Under the pieces are notes generated by a model. That model made no database searches and was not told where the DNA came from. It saw only the letters and a program-made list of their open reading frames with translations. The position numbers were made by a program, and so were the translations under genes. From JAIRTY01 sp050257395 (lineage in GTDB: Bacteria; Actinomycetota; Actinomycetes; Streptosporangiales; Streptosporangiaceae), in contig JBLMWU010000069.1 of NCBI GenBank assembly GCA_050257395.1, forward strand, positions 1 through 18,086: a stretch of 18,086 nt of DNA. The letters are read 5' to 3'. This document shows, one piece after another, positions 1 through 6,350 of the stretch (position 1 is the stretch's first letter; each line of letters opens with the position of its first letter).

Positions 1-2
1 CA

Positions 3-317
3 CCCGGCCGCCAGCCTGCCGATGGCGACCCCGTCGTGACGGCCGCCATGAGCCCGGGCTCGGCCATGTTCTACCTGGGCAGCCTCTGGCACGGCGGCGG
101 GGCCAACCGCACCAGCCGGCCCCGCCTCGGCGTGGTCATCGAGTACGCCGCCTCCTGGCTACGCCCGCAGGAGAACCAGTGCCTCGCCGTGCCCCGCAGC
201 ACCGTGCGGCAGCTGCCGCAGCGGCTGCAGGAACTGCTCGGCTACAACATCTACCCGCCGTTCCTCGGCTACGTCGACGGCGTCCACCCCCGCAAGGTCC
301 TGCGCGACGACGAGTAG
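3..317 (+). CDS. Phytanoyl-CoA dioxygenase (PhyH)-like protein, C-terminal part (5' end outside window)
   Basis: The frame is open from the left edge to the TAG at 315-317, so this is the 3' part of a longer gene. An in-frame GTG at 36 could be read as a start, but the preceding codons look coding and the family is usually around 250-300 residues, so it is more likely internal. The visible part carries the C-terminal signature of Fe(II)/2-oxoglutarate oxygenases of the PhyH type: a GSLWHGGGAN segment whose His (nt 90-92) would be the distal iron ligand, and an Arg 11 residues later (nt 123-125) placed to bind 2-oxoglutarate. It is followed by the family's typical 'LRPQEN' and 'LLGYNIYPPFLGYVDG' tail. 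The HxD iron motif would lie upstream, outside the window. Such enzymes hydroxylate small molecules or CoA esters; the substrate is unknown here. It is convergent with the MetE-like gene, 25 nt away. Confidence 0.85.
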   Translation, partial: PGRQPADGDPVVTAAMSPGSAMFYLGSLWHGGGANRTSRPRLGVVIEYAASWLRPQENQCLAVPRSTVRQLPQRLQELLGYNIYPPFLGYVDGVHPRKVLRDDE

Positions 318-320
318 CAG

Positions 321-336
321 GCCGCCAGCCGGCGGC
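321..336. terminator. Short hairpin between two convergent genes
   Basis: GCCGCC, a 4-nt loop (AGCC) and GGCGGC form a perfect 6-bp GC stem that sits entirely between the stop of the PhyH-like gene (317) and the stop of the convergent MetE-like gene (343). It has no T-tract on either side. Position suggests a weak two-way terminator; short GC palindromes also arise by chance in this DNA. Confidence 0.4.
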
Positions 337-342
337 CGGCCG

Positions 343-1452
343 TCAGCCCCAGACCCGGTCCGCGACTTCGCCGACCAGCTGCAGCTTCTTCTCCTGGGCG
401 TCCTCGCTGATGGCGTTGCCCGGGCCGGCCGAGGAGAAGCCGCACTGGGTGGACAGCGCGAGCTGGTCGCGGGGGAAGAACCGGCTCGCCTCCTCGATCC
501 GGGCGGCGAGCTCATCGGCCGGTTCCAGCTGGCCGAGCTTGGTGGACACCAGGCCGAGCACCGCCACCTTGTCGTCGGGGAGATCCTTGAGCGGCTCGAA
601 CGACCCGGAGCGCTCGTCGTCGTATTCCAGCAGCAGCACCTGGTAGTTCGTCGCCCGCTGGAAGAGCTGCTTGGAGATGGACTGGTAGTCGCCCTTGCTG
701 ATCCAGTCGCTGTCATAGTTGCCGCGGCACAGGTGCAGCCCGAACGTCACGCCGGGAAGCGGTGCGGCGAGTTCGTTCAGCATGTCCACGCCCTCGGTGA
801 AGACCCGGTCCATGGGGATCCCGGCCGCCTCCCACGCGGCGCGCTGCGACTCATCCACGAGCTGCCCGAAGTCCGGCGCGTCGATCTGGATGTACTCACA
901 GCCGAGCTGGGCGAGCGCCTCGGCCTCCTCCCGCATCAGCCGCAGGCCGTCGGCGAACAGGCCGAAGGGGTCGGGGTAGGCGTCGCGGGAAAGGGTGGGC
1001 GACCAGACGAGGAACAGCATCAGCGGGCTTGGCAGGGTCACCTTGACCGGGCGCCGGGCCCGCCCCCGTGCGTACGAGTACTCCTCCACGGTCATCATCC
1101 GGCGCCGGCCCAGCTTGCCGGTGACCGACAGCGGCACCGCGAAGATCGACCGCACCTGCCCGGACTGATCATGGAACGGCACCGGGATGTGGGTGTCGGC
1201 CGCCTCCGGTGCCAGCCCGGTCACCGCCTCGGTGAGCTGGTCGATGAACGAGTGCCGCCGCAGTTCACCGTCGGTGACCACATCCAGGCCCGCGCCCTCC
1301 TGCAGCGCGATCACCTGATCGACGGCACGGTCCTCGATCTGCTTGAACGCCGCCGCCGGCAGCTGGCCGGCCTCCTGCTGTTCGCGGGCGCTGAGCAGGT
1401 AGGAGGGCCGCAGCAGCGATCCCACCGTGTCGGCTCGGTGCACAGTTGCCAT
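343..1452 (-). CDS. Cobalamin-independent methionine synthase II-like (MetE C-domain) zinc methyltransferase
   Basis: This 369-residue protein corresponds to the catalytic C-terminal barrel of MetE alone, without the N-terminal domain. The zinc site is complete by comparison with MetE: H240 and C242 (in GLHLCRGNY), E276 (in LLLEYDDE) and C337 (in STQCGFSS). Other family segments are HRADTVGSLLRP at the N-terminus, DGELRR (61-66) and IQIDAPDF (189-196). Known relatives either pass a methyl group to a thiol such as homocysteine, or open epoxides with coenzyme M; both use a zinc-bound thiolate. ATG at 1452 is supported by an upstream GAGGAAG. The gene starts 35 nt after the stop of the FAD monooxygenase on the same strand, so the two are probably cotranscribed under the divergent LysR protein. 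That neighbour argues against housekeeping methionine synthesis and for a role in handling an oxidised or methylated substrate, which is inference. Confidence 0.88.
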   Translation of the reverse strand: MATVHRADTVGSLLRPSYLLSAREQQEAGQLPAAAFKQIEDRAVDQVIALQEGAGLDVVTDGELRRHSFIDQLTEAVTGLAPEAADTHIPVPFHDQSGQVRSIFAVPLSVTGKLGRRRMMTVEEYSYARGRARRPVKVTLPSPLMLFLVWSPTLSRDAYPDPFGLFADGLRLMREEAEALAQLGCEYIQIDAPDFGQLVDESQRAAWEAAGIPMDRVFTEGVDMLNELAAPLPGVTFGLHLCRGNYDSDWISKGDYQSISKQLFQRATNYQVLLLEYDDERSGSFEPLKDLPDDKVAVLGLVSTKLGQLEPADELAARIEEASRFFPRDQLALSTQCGFSSAGPGNAISEDAQEKKLQLVGEVADRVWG

Positions 1453-1487
1453 GGCCGTACTTCCTCTCGGGTCTGAGCCTCACGGCT

Positions 1488-3221
1488 TCACTGATCGTTG
1501 CCGGTGACTGAGGGCGCGGCCAGGGCCGCGGCGCCCCGGCCCGCCGGGGCGTCCCCGCGGCACAGCAGCGTCTCCAGCACGTGCCGCATGAGCTCTTCGC
1601 CGGCGCCGGTGGCGTCCGGGGCGCGCCAGCCGACGAATCCGTCCGGCCGCACCAGCACCGCGCCGGCCGGTGAGATCCCGTAGCCGTCCGGGAACTGGCC
1701 GCCGGGGTCGGCCAGTCCCCCGCTGCCCACCTGCCAGGCCGTCAGCGGCAGGCCGAGCCGGCCCGCTGCGGCCGCCGCCGCGGTGCACCAGGCGCCGCCG
1801 CCGGGGCCGGCCAGCAGCACGAAATCCCGGCCGAACAGGTCCAGGGCGGAGATGCGCTCGCCCTGCCGGCTGAGGAACACGTGCGGTGCCCGCGAACCCG
1901 GCCGTCCCCTGGACTCCCGCGGATGCTCGTGCAGCGCCGGGCTGTCCCCCGGTCCCGGCATGACGGCGGCCGACTGATAGCGGTAGCCGATCTCCATGGA
2001 GAAGTCGTCCACCAGCGGCTGCATGGTGTCCGCGCCCAGGTAGGGGGCCACCCGGGTGACGTACCTGGCGTACGCCTGCTCGACCGTGAGGTCGCCGACC
2101 GGGCGCCGCTCCGCGTCATAGGTCGCCAGCAGCCCCGGCCTGGCCTGCCCCCGCAGCACCAGCGCCAGCTTCCAGGCGAGGTTGTGCGCATCCTGCACGC
2201 CGGTGTTGCCGCCGAAACCGCCGTTGGGCGGGACCACGTGCGCCGCATCGCCGGCCAGGAACACCCGCCCGTCCTGGTAGCGGTCCGCGCCGTCGGCGAC
2301 CGCCCGCCAGGTGGCCACGTCCTTGATCGTCACCGGGATGCCCGGCACGCCGATCGCCGCGCGCAGCAGCGCGAGCGCGCGCTCGGTGGTGATGCCTTCC
2401 GCCACGTTCGCCCACGGGGCCGAGGGGTAGGCCGCGACGATTTCCGGCCGGGAGATGTCCCCGGCCAGGTTGACCACCAGGAAGCCGGCGTTGCCGCTGC
2501 GGTCGAGCCGGAAGAAGCCGCGCAGCACCGGGTTGGTGACGTAGTGCACGCCCTGGTTGCGGTCCCGCAGCAGCGGCCCGAGATCGGCGTCCGCCTGGAA
2601 GTAGATCGTGATGCTGTTGGACAGCAGGCCGTGGCCGTGCATGCCGATGCCCAGGCGCTCGCGGACCGGGCTGCGGTTGCCGTCCGCGGCCACCAGGTAC
2701 TGCGCCCGCACCGTGCGCTCGGCCCCGCTGCCGGCGTCCCGCAGCACCGCGGTGACACCGCCGGGGTCCTGGACCACCGACGTGCACTCTGTGCGGTAGC
2801 GCAGCGTGGCGCCCAGTTCCTCTGCCCGGGCGCGCAGGATCGGTTCCAGCGCGTCCTGGTTGATGAAAAGCCGGATCGCCGGGCTGAACTCGTCAACGCC
2901 GGCATTGAGGTTGGGGAAGTAGTTCGCGATCTCGCGGCCGGCCAGGGACTCGACGTTGTTGATCCCCCCATCCGGGGGGTACTGCTCTCCGGACTTGCGC
3001 CGGACGGCGTCCTCCAGGCCGACTGACCGGAGAATCTCCACCGTGCGCAGGTGGAAATGACCCGCGCGGGAATGGATCGCGGTGCCCGAGTGCCGCTCGG
3101 CCACCAGCGAGTCAACGCCATGCCAGCGCAGGAACAGCGCGGTGGCCAGGCCTACCAGGCTGCCGCCCACGATCAGCACCGGGACTTCCTCATCCGCGGG
3201 CCGCTTGGCTTTCGTGCTCAT
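1488..3221 (-). CDS. FAD-dependent aromatic-ring hydroxylase / monooxygenase (PheA/TfdB/antibiotic-hydroxylase type)
   Basis: A group A flavin monooxygenase of 577 residues from the ATG at 3221; an in-frame GTG at 3233 would add four residues. Motifs: the dinucleotide fold VLIVGGSLVGLATAL (15-29) with E42 for the ADP ribose; the DG motif at D180-G181 (LVAADGNRSP); and the GD motif at G324-D325 (VFLAGDAAHVVPPNGGFG), which contacts FAD. About 190 residues follow the FAD/substrate domains and fit the thioredoxin-like C-terminal domain of the phenol hydroxylase and polyketide hydroxylase branch. The reaction would be NAD(P)H- and O2-dependent hydroxylation or epoxidation of an aromatic or quinone-like substrate in the cytoplasm. 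Neither start has an ideal ribosome site: GAGGAT directly precedes the GTG, and GAGG lies about 14 nt before the ATG. It is the first gene of a unit with the MetE-like gene and divergent from a LysR regulator. The substrate cannot be read from the sequence. Confidence 0.9.
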   Translation of the reverse strand: MSTKAKRPADEEVPVLIVGGSLVGLATALFLRWHGVDSLVAERHSGTAIHSRAGHFHLRTVEILRSVGLEDAVRRKSGEQYPPDGGINNVESLAGREIANYFPNLNAGVDEFSPAIRLFINQDALEPILRARAEELGATLRYRTECTSVVQDPGGVTAVLRDAGSGAERTVRAQYLVAADGNRSPVRERLGIGMHGHGLLSNSITIYFQADADLGPLLRDRNQGVHYVTNPVLRGFFRLDRSGNAGFLVVNLAGDISRPEIVAAYPSAPWANVAEGITTERALALLRAAIGVPGIPVTIKDVATWRAVADGADRYQDGRVFLAGDAAHVVPPNGGFGGNTGVQDAHNLAWKLALVLRGQARPGLLATYDAERRPVGDLTVEQAYARYVTRVAPYLGADTMQPLVDDFSMEIGYRYQSAAVMPGPGDSPALHEHPRESRGRPGSRAPHVFLSRQGERISALDLFGRDFVLLAGPGGGAWCTAAAAAAGRLGLPLTAWQVGSGGLADPGGQFPDGYGISPAGAVLVRPDGFVGWRAPDATGAGEELMRHVLETLLCRGDAPAGRGAAALAAPSVTGNDQ

Positions 3222-3262
3222 GTCCGGGCGCACATCCTCGCGGGCGGGGACAGTTGCTCGCG

Positions 3263-3292
3263 ATGCTAGGCAGCCCGCCCGATATTCAGCAA
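3263..3292 (-). promoter_or_regulatory. Putative sigma70-type promoter of the monooxygenase unit
   Basis: Read on the minus strand, TTGCTG (3292-3287) and TAGCAT (3268-3263) are separated by 18 bp. This is a moderate match to the vegetative -35/-10 consensus. Transcription would start near 3256, giving a leader of roughly 35 nt to the ATG at 3221. The -35 hexamer overlaps a half-site (AGCAAT, 3288-3293) of the palindrome further upstream, as expected where a LysR protein contacts RNA polymerase. This is a prediction from pattern and geometry only. Confidence 0.45.
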
Positions 3293-3314
3293 TCGGAACT
3301 TATGAATGCAGGAC

Positions 3315-3329
3315 ATTGCTCACAGCAAT
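3315..3329. promoter_or_regulatory. LysR-type operator: perfect T-N11-A palindrome
   Basis: ATTGCT-CAC-AGCAAT is a perfect 6-bp inverted repeat with a 3-nt spacer, and it contains the T-N11-A core (T3316, A3328) that LysR regulators recognise. Its centre (3322) is about 66 bp upstream of the start point predicted for the divergent monooxygenase and 29 bp before the LysR start codon, so it could serve both activation and autorepression. A further exact half-site AGCAAT lies at 3288-3293, and a related GTTGCT at 3253-3258. A weaker repeat, ATTCA-N14-TGAAT, spans 3284-3307. Confidence 0.65.
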
Positions 3330-3350
3330 AAATGCTGGTACAAGGAGAAA

Positions 3351-4298
3351 ATGGACCTGGCCGGCGTGGACCTCAATCTCCTGGTCGCGCTCGACGCGCT
3401 GCTGGACGAGCGCAGCGTGACCCGCGCCGCGAACCGCATCGGCCTCAGCCAGCCCGGGATGAGCAACACCCTCGCCAGGCTCCGGAAGCTGTTCGGCGAC
3501 CCGCTGCTGGTCCGCGAGGGCCTCACGCTGGTGCCGACACCCCGCGCCGATGCCCTCCGGCAGCCCGTTCAGGAGGCGCTCGGCCTCATCCGGCACGCCC
3601 TCGATGAGCGGCCGGCCTTCAGCCCGGCCACCGACCGGGCGACGTTCACCGTGAGCTGTTCCGACTACAGCGTGCTCATGCTGATCGGCCCGCTGGTCCG
3701 GCGGCTGGCCGCCACCGCGCCCGGGGTCACGATCCAGGTGCTCCCCCGCTCGCCGGACGCGGTGCGGCTGCTCCGCGACGGGGACGCCGACCTGGTGATC
3801 GAGCCCGCGGAGATCATGCCGGAGGTCGCGCTGCCCGCCCGGCGGCTGTTCGGTGACCGCTGGCTGTGCTGCGTGTGGGCCGGGTCGACCGCGGTCGGCG
3901 ACCAGATGACGATGGATGCGTACCTGCGGCTGGGGCACGTCGTGTATTCGATGGGGCGGGGCCAGCCGGTATCGCTGGCGGACGAGTATCTGGGCCACGC
4001 CAGGATGCCGCGCCGGATCGAGTTCACCGTGGAGAGCTTCCTGCTCGCCCCGTTCCTGCTGCAGGGCACCGACCTGGTGACACTCGTGCTGGAGCGGGCC
4101 GGCCCCCACCTGGAGCGGACGGCCGCCGTCCGCCTGCTCGAACCGCCGCTGGACCTGCCCCCGATCACCGAGATGCTGTGGTGGCACCCGCGGCACACCA
4201 CCGACCCGGCGCATGCCTGGATCCGGGCCCGCATCGCGGAGATCGCCGCTGAGCTCGACAAGACCCCGGCGGCGAGCGGCCCAGCGGCCCGCCCGTGA
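3351..4298 (+). CDS. LysR-family transcriptional regulator
   Basis: A 315-residue DNA-binding regulator. The N-terminus is a canonical LysR winged helix-turn-helix: 'VDLNLLVALDALLDERSVTR', then AANRIGLSQPGMSNTLARLR and KLFGDPLLVREG (about residues 5-62). The rest is the periplasmic-binding-protein-like effector domain, with 'TFTVSCSDYSVLMLIGPL' opening its first lobe. The wording of the HTH and effector domain resembles the NodD/NahR-like branch that senses aromatic compounds. The ATG at 3351 is chosen because AAGGAG (3342-3347) precedes it and the family's conserved 'DLNLL' starts just after; an upstream in-frame ATG at 3306 would overlap the operator region and lacks a ribosome site. It is divergent from the monooxygenase/MetE-like pair and is most likely its activator, with autoregulation through the shared palindrome. 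Confidence 0.93.
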   Translation: MDLAGVDLNLLVALDALLDERSVTRAANRIGLSQPGMSNTLARLRKLFGDPLLVREGLTLVPTPRADALRQPVQEALGLIRHALDERPAFSPATDRATFTVSCSDYSVLMLIGPLVRRLAATAPGVTIQVLPRSPDAVRLLRDGDADLVIEPAEIMPEVALPARRLFGDRWLCCVWAGSTAVGDQMTMDAYLRLGHVVYSMGRGQPVSLADEYLGHARMPRRIEFTVESFLLAPFLLQGTDLVTLVLERAGPHLERTAAVRLLEPPLDLPPITEMLWWHPRHTTDPAHAWIRARIAEIAAELDKTPAASGPAARP

Positions 4299-4340
4299 CA
4301 GCCCCCGCAAGCTCCTGGGGCCAGCGAGTGCGGCCACACA

Positions 4341-4374
4341 AATCCAGGGGGCCGGCTGGCCGGCCCCCTGGATT
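4341..4374. terminator. Perfect 34-nt palindrome, bidirectional terminator
   Basis: Arms at 4341-4356 (AATCCAGGGGGCCGGC) and 4359-4374 are exact reverse complements separated by only TG. This is a 16-bp inverted repeat, or in practice a stem of about 15 bp with a 4-nt loop. It begins 42 nt after the LysR stop and ends 18 nt before the stop of the convergent secreted-protein gene. No T-run follows on either side, but actinobacterial terminators often lack one. No other palindrome in the window is this strong. Confidence 0.8.
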
Positions 4375-4392
4375 GCCCCCGCGGCTGGCCCG

Positions 4393-6117
4393 TCAGGTGC
4401 AGGTGTTGGCGAACAGCCCGCTTTCGAACTCTGAGTAGCCCAGGGTCGCGAAGCCGTTCGTCCCGTACTGAGCCTGCTTGCCATACGTGCTGCCGTTCGG
4501 CATGTTGCCGAACTCCCACGTGCACGCCGACGACCGGGTCCAGTAGGGATAGAACGCCCCCGGCGCGGCCGGTGGCGGCACGGCGCAGCCTGAGCCGGAG
4601 CCGCTGCAGGTCAGCTCGCTCAGCGCCACGTCGGTCTGGAACTGGAACTGCTGGTAATTGGCTCCGCCGACCGTCGTCGGCGCATGTTGCGCGAATGTGG
4701 ACGGGAACCGGTTCGGCGTGGTGCTGGTCGGCCAGTCCGCCCAGTACGGCGTCCCGTCGAAGTCCACGTCGCCGCCCTGGAAGAACACGTCGCAGCCGGT
4801 GACGATGTCCGGTGCCGCGAGCCCGCCGTGCGTGTCGCCCTGCGGGTAGCACGGGGCGCTGTTGACCTCCGTCTTCGACCCGCCGTCGGGCGACGTGGCG
4901 CTCTCGTACGCGCCCGCGCAGCGCTTCCAGTAGGTGTCGGTCACGCCGCCGCCGAGCGCGAGGGTCGCCGGAGCGGAGATCTGCGAGCACGGCTCGAAGT
5001 GACCGATCTCGAACTGAGTGCTGATGTTCACCTGCAGCGCTGTCCAGGCCGCCATGTTGCCCGGTGCCGCGGTGGAGAACTCCGGCTGGAAGCTGAAGGG
5101 CGTGCCGGCGCAGGTAGACACGTCGGTGTTCATGAAGCCGTTGGCGGCCGAGGCCTGCATGAACCCGGTCTGCCCGGTGCTGAGGTCCTTGACGACGGCT
5201 TCGAAGGCCGAACCACCTCCGCTGGCCGGCGCGTCGAACATGTGGACCCTGATCCTGTCCCCCGGGTTCATCAGCAGCGTGTGCGCGTTCGGGGTCACGG
5301 TCTGCAGGTCAGCCAGCTGCGGGCTCGGCGGTCCGGCCGGCACGCCATTGGTCTGCAGGAACGCGAAGTTGACCGGCTCGATGCAGTTGGGGTTGCAGTT
5401 GGCGAAATTCAGCGAGCATTCCAGGCTGTCGATGGTGAGCGCCCCGCACCAGTGGGTGTTGTCGCAGCTGATGCTGTCGGCGAACGGAGCCGACCCCGGC
5501 GGGTAGAACTGCAGCTCCATGAACGCCGCGCCAGCACCTGCCGCTGCCTGCGTACACGGTGTCGAGGTGACGCTGATGCACGACACAGCCGGGGCGTTGC
5601 TGTCGCTCTGCGGGGTGCACGGGTTCTGCGGGTACGACTGCGGGTCGCACATCGTCATGGAGAACCACGGTGCCGCGCTCAGCTCCAGGTAGTGGGTCAC
5701 GTCGCTGCCGGGGCTGCCAGTCGTCGGCGCCGCCGCCGGGTCGGCACCCAGCGTCTCGTTCCAGGTCACGTCGTTGCCCGAGCCCGGCTGCGGGGACACG
5801 AAGCGCAGGTCGGGCTCGTCGTGGCCGATGTACCAGCCGTTGTCGTAGAACCGGCCGCCCGTGGCGGCACTGCCGTGCGGATCGGTGCACGCCATTGTCC
5901 TGCGGACCGGTTGCTGGATCGGGCTCCAGCCGTTGCAGTCCAGCTCGCCCAGCTTGTTCGGCTTGACGCTCTTCCCCGCCGCAGCCGCCACCCGGGTGGC
6001 TGCGGCGGTTCCGGCAGCGGATGCCGGCATCGCGGACACCAGGCTGCCAATGGCAACGATGGCTGCCAGCGTGATGGGGCTTCCGGCCCTGAGTCTTCGG
6101 AGATAGCGGGTTCGCAT
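4393..6117 (-). CDS. Secreted cysteine-rich protein of unknown function
   Basis: A 574-residue protein with a classical export signal: a basic start (MRTRYLRRLRAGS), a hydrophobic stretch (about 14-30) and an Ala-Ser-Ala cleavage motif, predicted cut after A34. The ATG at 6117 is chosen over an upstream TTG at 6132 because GGAGG lies just before it. The mature part has 20 cysteines, the last in the penultimate position, many aromatic residues and Pro/Gly/Ser/Asn-rich loops, which suggests a disulfide-stabilised, mainly beta extracellular protein. Recognisable phrases are 'GWYIGHDEPDLRFVSPQPGS', 'SCDNTHWCGALTIDSLECS', 'HTLLMNPGDRIRVHMFDAP' and 'DVDFDGTPYWADWP'. I see no protease, glycosidase or carbohydrate-binding motif, no membrane anchor and no sortase signal. 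The gene is alone on its strand, flanked by the palindromic terminator and by the divergent molybdenum operon. The central 'MNPGDRIRVHMFD' segment recalls beta-sandwich domains, but that is weak. Function not assigned. Confidence 0.85.
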   Translation of the reverse strand: MRTRYLRRLRAGSPITLAAIVAIGSLVSAMPASAAGTAAATRVAAAAGKSVKPNKLGELDCNGWSPIQQPVRRTMACTDPHGSAATGGRFYDNGWYIGHDEPDLRFVSPQPGSGNDVTWNETLGADPAAAPTTGSPGSDVTHYLELSAAPWFSMTMCDPQSYPQNPCTPQSDSNAPAVSCISVTSTPCTQAAAGAGAAFMELQFYPPGSAPFADSISCDNTHWCGALTIDSLECSLNFANCNPNCIEPVNFAFLQTNGVPAGPPSPQLADLQTVTPNAHTLLMNPGDRIRVHMFDAPASGGGSAFEAVVKDLSTGQTGFMQASAANGFMNTDVSTCAGTPFSFQPEFSTAAPGNMAAWTALQVNISTQFEIGHFEPCSQISAPATLALGGGVTDTYWKRCAGAYESATSPDGGSKTEVNSAPCYPQGDTHGGLAAPDIVTGCDVFFQGGDVDFDGTPYWADWPTSTTPNRFPSTFAQHAPTTVGGANYQQFQFQTDVALSELTCSGSGSGCAVPPPAAPGAFYPYWTRSSACTWEFGNMPNGSTYGKQAQYGTNGFATLGYSEFESGLFANTCT

Positions 6118-6350
6118 CCTGCCTCCAGGCAACGCAGGCGCCGCGCGGCCCGGCCGGCCCGCGGCGCTCCAGCTGACGGAGCCCAGGCCCGGTGCAAGAC
6201 ATAGGCGACAAGTAGACGCGCCACCCGCAAGACTGGTTGGCAGAGGGGGATAAGGACACCCTCACCAGCCGTCCGGCAGGGCGGGCGGGGGTAGCGCCGG
6301 GGCGGCGGAACCGCCCATGATGCGTGTGTCACCTCGGCCTAGGAGCGCGG
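6118..6350. other. Divergent intergenic region between the secreted protein and the molybdenum operon
   Basis: This 233-nt stretch must hold promoters in both directions. It contains the GGAGG ribosome site of the secreted protein (next to 6118-6128) and AGGAG at 6341-6345, five nt before the molybdenum enzyme's ATG. A small hairpin GGCGG-N5-CCGCC lies at 6301-6315 in the leader of the plus-strand operon. A TTGGCA at 6237-6242 could be a -35 element, but no matching -10 is found at normal spacing. I see no convincing operator. Confidence 0.5.

Noticed and set aside
1881..3026. A 381-codon plus-strand frame opposite the FAD monooxygenase
   Set aside because: It is an antisense shadow, common in DNA with high third-position GC; there is no ribosome site or domain, and the minus strand has all three FAD motifs.
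3300..4990. Long minus-strand frames opposite the LysR gene and across the terminator
   Set aside because: They run through the perfect palindrome and over two genes with strong family evidence, and their composition is not protein-like.
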